Assembly (NCBI GenBank): GCA_904502205.1
Contig: CAJGDR010000039.1
Span: 1-9,131, forward strand
DNA: 9,131 nucleotides
Source of the DNA: an uncultured Bacilli bacterium
GTDB lineage: Bacteria; Bacillota_I; Bacilli_A; ML615J-28; CAG-313
Direction: 5' to 3'
The notes below the pieces were generated by a model. That model did no database searches and was not told the origin of the DNA. It saw only the letters and a list, made by a program, of their open reading frames with translations. The translations under genes were made by a program, and so were the position numbers. Positions 6,214 to 9,131 of this stretch are shown here, piece after piece; the first letter of the stretch is position 1, and each line of letters opens with the position of its first letter.

Positions 6214-7059
6214 CTATTTCTCTTTGTCAAAAAAAGCTACACCAAATGCTCCTGGACCAATATGTGAACCAATTGTGCTTCCAAGAACATATTTTTTAAT
6301 TTCTCCCCCTTGAGTAAAAATTTGTTCATTATCTTTTAAAAATTTTTGTAATATTGAATCTTCATTTCCAGAATAAATTACACCATAAGGCATATCAAAA
6401 TTAATGCCATCAAGTTTATCAATTTGATTCTTTACAAATTTACATGCTTTTTTTACTCCAACTGGTTTTCCAATTAAAGTAACTAATCCATCAACTATTG
6501 AAACAACAGGTTTAATAGATAATAATTCCCCAGCAAATGCTAATGCAGAAGACACTCTTCCACCTTTTTTTAGATATTCTAACGTATTTACAACTGCTAA
6601 AAAATTGATTTTGTATTTATCTTCTTCAAGTATTTCATAAACTTCTTTTGCTGATAAACCTTGATCGATTAATTCTTTAGCACGAAGACACAATAATCTT
6701 TCACCTAATGATGCATTTAAACTATCAACTACATATACATTATCAAAAGATTGTTTCGCATTCAAAGCACTTAAATATGTACCTGATAATTTTGAAGACA
6801 TTGTGATAACAACTAATTCACTTCCATCTTCAGTTAATTTCGAAAATTCAGTTTTAAATCTTGCAGGAACAATTTGGCTTGTTTTAGGATGTTCTAAAGT
6901 TTCTAACTTATCATAAAAATCACTTGCTAGTAATTCATCACCATCAAGATAATCTTTTGTTCCAAAAGTTATTATTTCAGATATAAAATACATTCCCAGT
7001 TCTTCTGCTTCTTTTTTTGTTATATCAGATGCTGAATCAATAAGTAACTTTACAGCCAT
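6214..7059 (-). CDS. DegV family protein, fatty-acid-binding FakB type (paralogue 2)
   Basis: This is the first gene of the degV pair. The 281-residue protein is the more canonical one: LLIDSASDI (5-13), KTSQIVPARF (59-68), MSSKLSGTY (87-95), LKKGGRVSSA (163-172), IKPVVSI (182-188) and GSHIGPGAFG (264-273) with His266. These are the residues that line the fatty-acid carboxylate in characterised FakB proteins. It is expected to be cytosolic and to deliver exogenous or recycled fatty acids to FakA, which is not in the window. ATG 7059 has AAGGAG (7071-7066) with 6 nt spacing behind a near-perfect promoter. The TAG stop lies 11 nt from the next degV. The family call is firm; the FakB role is inferred. 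Confidence 0.93.
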   Translation of the reverse strand: MAVKLLIDSASDITKKEAEELGMYFISEIITFGTKDYLDGDELLASDFYDKLETLEHPKTSQIVPARFKTEFSKLTEDGSELVVITMSSKLSGTYLSALNAKQSFDNVYVVDSLNASLGERLLCLRAKELIDQGLSAKEVYEILEEDKYKINFLAVVNTLEYLKKGGRVSSALAFAGELLSIKPVVSIVDGLVTLIGKPVGVKKACKFVKNQIDKLDGINFDMPYGVIYSGNEDSILQKFLKDNEQIFTQGGEIKKYVLGSTIGSHIGPGAFGVAFFDKEK

Positions 7060-7092
7060 TGTATGCTCCTTCTAATAATTAAAATACACAAA

Positions 7093-7121
7093 AGTATACC
7101 ATAAATTGTATATTTTGTCAA
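7093..7121 (-). promoter_or_regulatory. Promoter of the degV pair
   Basis: On the minus strand there is TTGACA (7121-7116), a 17-bp spacer and TATACT (7098-7093), preceded by TGG so the -10 is also extended. It lies in the 81-bp gap after the cysteine-rich gene, so the degV pair can be transcribed separately. No terminator is visible in that gap, and readthrough from upstream is also possible. Confidence 0.88.
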
Positions 7122-7140
7122 AACTTATATTTTTATATTC

Positions 7141-7602
7141 TTATTTAATAATATTTATTTCTACTAAATAATCTTCTAAAACCTTAGCTGCATTGTAAAC
7201 AATTAAACTACATGGTCTTTGTTTGTAATATTCTTTTGTACGTTCATCTGGTTTACCACCAATTTCAACGGCAGTATTAGGATTTTCAAGTAATTCTTGA
7301 CAAATAATAGTTTTATGTTCTGCTTTAAAACGTTCAACTAATTGTCTAGTTAATTCATAAACTCTTAATTTCTCATCTGAGGTATTATTGTCTTTTGCAC
7401 AAACTAGTCCTAATATAATTGCCATTCCAGATATTGCACCACATGTTAAACGTAGTCTACCAAGTCCACCACCTAATGGTAATGTTAATTTTGCAAGATC
7501 TTCTTTTGATACATTTGTTAAATCTTGAAAAGCTAAAGCTACAGCTTGACTACATGCATATCCGCTTTCAAATAATTCTTTTGCATATTCTGCTCTTCTC
7601 AT
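7141..7602 (-). CDS. C_GCAxxG_C_C family redox-type protein
   Basis: This 153-residue protein matches the C_GCAxxG_C_C family (putative redox-active or metal-binding, no settled reaction). The pattern is GYACSQAV (C17), a glycine-rich PLGGGLGRL (42-50), TCGAISGM (C54), then C68, C101 and C131, the last in RPCSLIVYNAAKVLED. The cysteines of the family signature are all present. The rest looks helical, with no signal peptide or membrane span. The start is ATG 7602, with GAGGTG at 7614-7609 and 6 nt spacing. The in-frame GTG at 7611 is part of that Shine-Dalgarno and is rejected. It has its own extended -10 promoter and lies upstream of the degV pair on the same strand. Its substrate is unknown. 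Confidence 0.87.
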   Translation of the reverse strand: MRRAEYAKELFESGYACSQAVALAFQDLTNVSKEDLAKLTLPLGGGLGRLRLTCGAISGMAIILGLVCAKDNNTSDEKLRVYELTRQLVERFKAEHKTIICQELLENPNTAVEIGGKPDERTKEYYKQRPCSLIVYNAAKVLEDYLVEINIIK

Positions 7603-7622
7603 CGTATTCACCTCTTTGCTAT

Positions 7623-7630
7623 ATTATACC
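7623..7630 (-). promoter_or_regulatory. Extended -10 promoter for the C_GCAxxG_C_C gene
   Basis: On the minus strand this reads GGTATAAT, with TGG preceding TATAAT (7628-7623). The -35 region is T-rich without a clear TTGACA. It lies 20 bp upstream of the start codon, so the leader is very short and begins near the Shine-Dalgarno. Confidence 0.65.
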
Positions 7631-7676
7631 AAATTTCTTACAAAAAATCTACTAAACGTATTATTTACTAATTGTT

Positions 7677-7705
7677 TTGAATAATTTTATTATATGTGAT
7701 ATACT
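7677..7705 (+). promoter_or_regulatory. Promoter of the ROK glucokinase gene
   Basis: TTGAAT (7677-7682), a 17-bp spacer and TATACT (7700-7705) preceded by TGA give a good extended -10 promoter. Transcription should start near 7712. No catabolite-responsive (cre) palindrome is evident. Confidence 0.8.
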
Positions 7706-7733
7706 TTATATAGAAAAAGAAAAGGGTGAAACT

Positions 7734-8684
7734 ATGAATTATTACTTAGGATTAGATGTTGGTGGAACAGCTGTAAAAATGGGGTTATTCAACGATTGTG
7801 ATGTACTTTTAGAAAAAGTATGTTTCCCAACAAGAACAATTGAATATTTAGTTGACGACATTTATCAAAACATAAAAGCACTATTTGATAAGAATAATTT
7901 ATCTCTTAATGACTTAAAAGGAATAGGTATTGGTTTTCCTGGTCATGTTGATGGACAGTCAGGAATAGTTGTCTATTCTAATAACTTAGTTGCACATAAC
8001 TTTGATATTGTTGGTAAACTTAAAGAAAAAATTAATACTTACATTCGTATATCAAACGACGCAAATGTTGCAGCTCTTGGTGAATACCATTTTGGAAAAG
8101 GTAAAGAACTTCAAAATATTGTCTTTGTAACACTTGGAACAGGTGTTGGTGGCGGTATAATTGTAGATGGAAAAATGCTTGAAGGTAAAAACGGAGCAGG
8201 TGCTGAAATTGGTCATATGGTAATTTCTACAAATGGTCATTTATGTAGTTGTGGTAGACGTGGTTGTTTTGAAACTTATGCTTCTGCAACAGCATTAATA
8301 AGAAATGCACGTGTAGCGATGATCAACAATCCTACAAGTATTCTTTGGGAAATTGCAAAAAGCCCTGAAAAACTTGACGGCATTGCATTCTTTGAAGCAT
8401 TAGAAAGAAATGATAAAGTAGCAACAATTATTTTTGAACAATATATTGAAGATTTAGCCGATGGTCTTACAAATCTTGCAAATATATTCAGACCTGATGC
8501 CTTAATATTAGGCGGAGGTATAAGTCATAGAGGTGATGTTTTAATGGAACCACTTCAACAACGTTTAGAAAAAATGATTTATGGCGGACAATGGAACGCA
8601 CGAGTAGAACTAATGATATCATCACTAAAAAATGATGCTGGTATCTATGGTGGTTATGCAATGTGTGCAAAACATCAAAAATAG
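7734..8684 (+). CDS. glcK: ROK-family sugar kinase, probable glucokinase
   Basis: This enzyme is predicted to phosphorylate glucose with ATP in the cytoplasm, feeding glycolysis. The 316-residue protein has the ROK blocks: phosphate-binding LGLDVGGTAVKMGLF (5-19), GIGFPGHVD (65-73), catalytic D109 in NDANVAALGE (108-117), the TLGTGVGGGI loop (133-142) and EIGHM (158-162). The structural zinc site is H161, C171, C173 and C178 in CSCGRRGCFE, and LILGGGISHRGD (258-268) is the C-terminal ATP-site block. The start is ATG 7734, with AAAGGGTG at 7721-7728. An upstream in-frame TTG at 7677 coincides with the -35 and would lie outside the transcript. The gene is monocistronic with a terminator. Specificity within ROK (glucose versus N-acetyl sugars) is inferred, not proven. 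Confidence 0.93.
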   Translation: MNYYLGLDVGGTAVKMGLFNDCDVLLEKVCFPTRTIEYLVDDIYQNIKALFDKNNLSLNDLKGIGIGFPGHVDGQSGIVVYSNNLVAHNFDIVGKLKEKINTYIRISNDANVAALGEYHFGKGKELQNIVFVTLGTGVGGGIIVDGKMLEGKNGAGAEIGHMVISTNGHLCSCGRRGCFETYASATALIRNARVAMINNPTSILWEIAKSPEKLDGIAFFEALERNDKVATIIFEQYIEDLADGLTNLANIFRPDALILGGGISHRGDVLMEPLQQRLEKMIYGGQWNARVELMISSLKNDAGIYGGYAMCAKHQK

Positions 8685-8710
8685 CTAAAGGATTTCCTTT
8701 AGCTATTTTT
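8677..8710. terminator. Shared hairpin terminator of converging genes
   Basis: TAGCTAAAGG (8682-8691) pairs with CCTTTAGCTA (8696-8705) around ATTT, extended by A5/T5. A T7 run (8706-8712) serves the glucokinase and the A5 run the minus-strand gene. Both stop codons (TAG 8682-8684 on +, TAG 8705-8703 on -) lie inside the stem at mirror positions. Confidence 0.88.
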
Positions 8711-9131
8711 TTATTATATGTTTTTTCGATAATACTTTTTTACAAAAACTTTTTTCACCACAATTTGGGCATTTTAATTTTCTAGTTGTAGGCCCATGTG
8801 ATGCAAGAATGTATTCTTTAAAAGTTGGTACAAATAGATGTTTACATTTACGGCATTTATAACATCCTATTGAGTTATCCATAAAACTAACTGAAATTAA
8901 ATTAGTAAGAAGAATTGCTAAGCTTGTTAAAATAATAACTATTTTCCATACTTCTTTAATTGGTAAATATGCCAAAGAAACAATAAAAGCAAAATAACAT
9001 AATAAAAAAGTTATTTCAATAATTACTAAAGAAATCATATGTTTCTTATTTGTTTCATTTAATCTAATTGATTCTATTAAGTTTTCTTCAGCTTTTTGTT
9101 TATAATCTGAATCTTCTAAATGTGAAGCTGA
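8703..9131 (-). CDS. Membrane-anchored zinc-ribbon protein, 5' end beyond the window
   Basis: The frame is open to the right edge, with no stop between 9039 and 9131. The ATG at 9038 lacks a ribosome binding site and is probably an internal Met32 of the visible 142 residues. The added N-terminal stretch is hydrophilic and charged (for example YKQKAEENLIESIRLNE). Two hydrophobic spans follow (about 33-57 and 61-84). The C-terminal cytoplasmic-type zinc ribbon has C93/C96 (CRKC) and C121/C124 (CPNC), with FVPTFKEYIL and GPTTRKLKCP between them. That inter-cysteine stretch recurs in small Bacillota zinc-ribbon membrane proteins of unknown function. An extra C90 and C130 flank the knuckles. It converges on the glucokinase gene. 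No function is assigned. Confidence 0.8.
   Translation of the reverse strand, partial: SASHLEDSDYKQKAEENLIESIRLNETNKKHMISLVIIEITFLLCYFAFIVSLAYLPIKEVWKIVIILTSLAILLTNLISVSFMDNSIGCYKCRKCKHLFVPTFKEYILASHGPTTRKLKCPNCGEKSFCKKVLSKKHIIKK

Noticed and set aside
6099..6299. Plus-strand open frame across the degV-degV junction
   Set aside because: It is antisense to both DegV coding regions and lacks family resemblance.
7419..7655. Plus-strand open frame over the cysteine-rich gene
   Set aside because: It is antisense to the conserved CGAISG region and its codons look like shadow composition.
7677..7733. Upstream TTG start extending the glucokinase by 19 residues
   Set aside because: The TTG is part of the -35 hexamer and lies upstream of the predicted transcription start. 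ATG 7734 has a proper Shine-Dalgarno and begins directly at the ROK core.
8052..8240. Minus-strand open frame inside the ROK kinase
   Set aside because: It is antisense to the catalytic and zinc-site blocks of the kinase.
8488..8670. Minus-strand open frame near the end of the ROK kinase
   Set aside because: It is antisense to the conserved LILGGGISHRG block and has no ribosome binding site.
1..9131. Mycoplasma-type genetic code with TGA as tryptophan
   Set aside because: No in-frame TGA occurs in any of the full-length genes, and Trp positions use TGG. The standard bacterial code explains everything seen.
1..9131. Mobile element, CRISPR array, prophage or defence island
   Set aside because: There are no transposase, integrase or phage motifs, no spaced repeat array, and no inverted terminal repeats. 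All genes but the edge fragment and the zinc-ribbon protein are recognisable chromosomal families.

Overview
The window is AT-rich, tightly packed bacterial chromosome with the feel of a low-GC Bacillota. Shine-Dalgarno sites are strong (AGGAGG-type), promoters resemble sigma-A sites with 17-bp spacers, and there is a T-box riboswitch, a DUF975 protein, paired DegV proteins and a ROK glucokinase. All 11 visible stop codons are TAA (8) or TAG (3), never TGA, and tryptophan is read from TGG. This would fit an Erysipelotrichia/RF39-like or other Mollicutes-adjacent lineage, but the species cannot be fixed from these genes. No mobile element, CRISPR array, rRNA or tRNA gene was found.

Layout, left to right. 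(1) Positions 1-68 hold the first 22 codons of an unrecognised minus-strand gene, divergent from plsX (206-1222, +), the acyl-ACP:phosphate acyltransferase of phospholipid synthesis. (2) A bidirectional terminator separates plsX from a minus-strand methionine operon that reads right to left: promoter, T-box leader with a probable AUG (Met) specifier, metN, metI, metQ, and a gene for free methionine-(R)-sulfoxide reductase. (3) Divergent from that operon, under a perfect-consensus promoter, is a DUF975 membrane protein (4622-5299, +). (4) A second bidirectional terminator leads to a two-gene minus-strand operon of DegV/FakB-type fatty-acid-binding proteins (5330-7059) with its own strong promoter. 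(5) Upstream on the same strand is a small cysteine-rich C_GCAxxG_C_C-family protein (7141-7602). (6) Divergent from it is a ROK-family glucokinase (7734-8684, +). It converges on a membrane zinc-ribbon protein whose 5' end lies beyond the right edge.

How the parts fit. The clearest functional unit is the methionine operon. When uncharged tRNA-Met accumulates, the T-box should allow transcription of an importer (MetNIQ, a family known to carry methionine and its sulfoxide) together with an enzyme that reduces imported or oxidised free methionine sulfoxide. A looser theme is lipid supply: PlsX makes acyl-phosphate from acyl-ACP, and DegV/FakB proteins present exogenous fatty acids to FakA kinase to make the same intermediate. 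FakA itself is not in this window. Nothing here is a clear new defence or mobile system. The points worth following are the methionine uptake-plus-repair operon, the divergent promoter region with a 12-bp-period direct repeat, the unusual DegV paralogue, and hairpins shared by converging genes.
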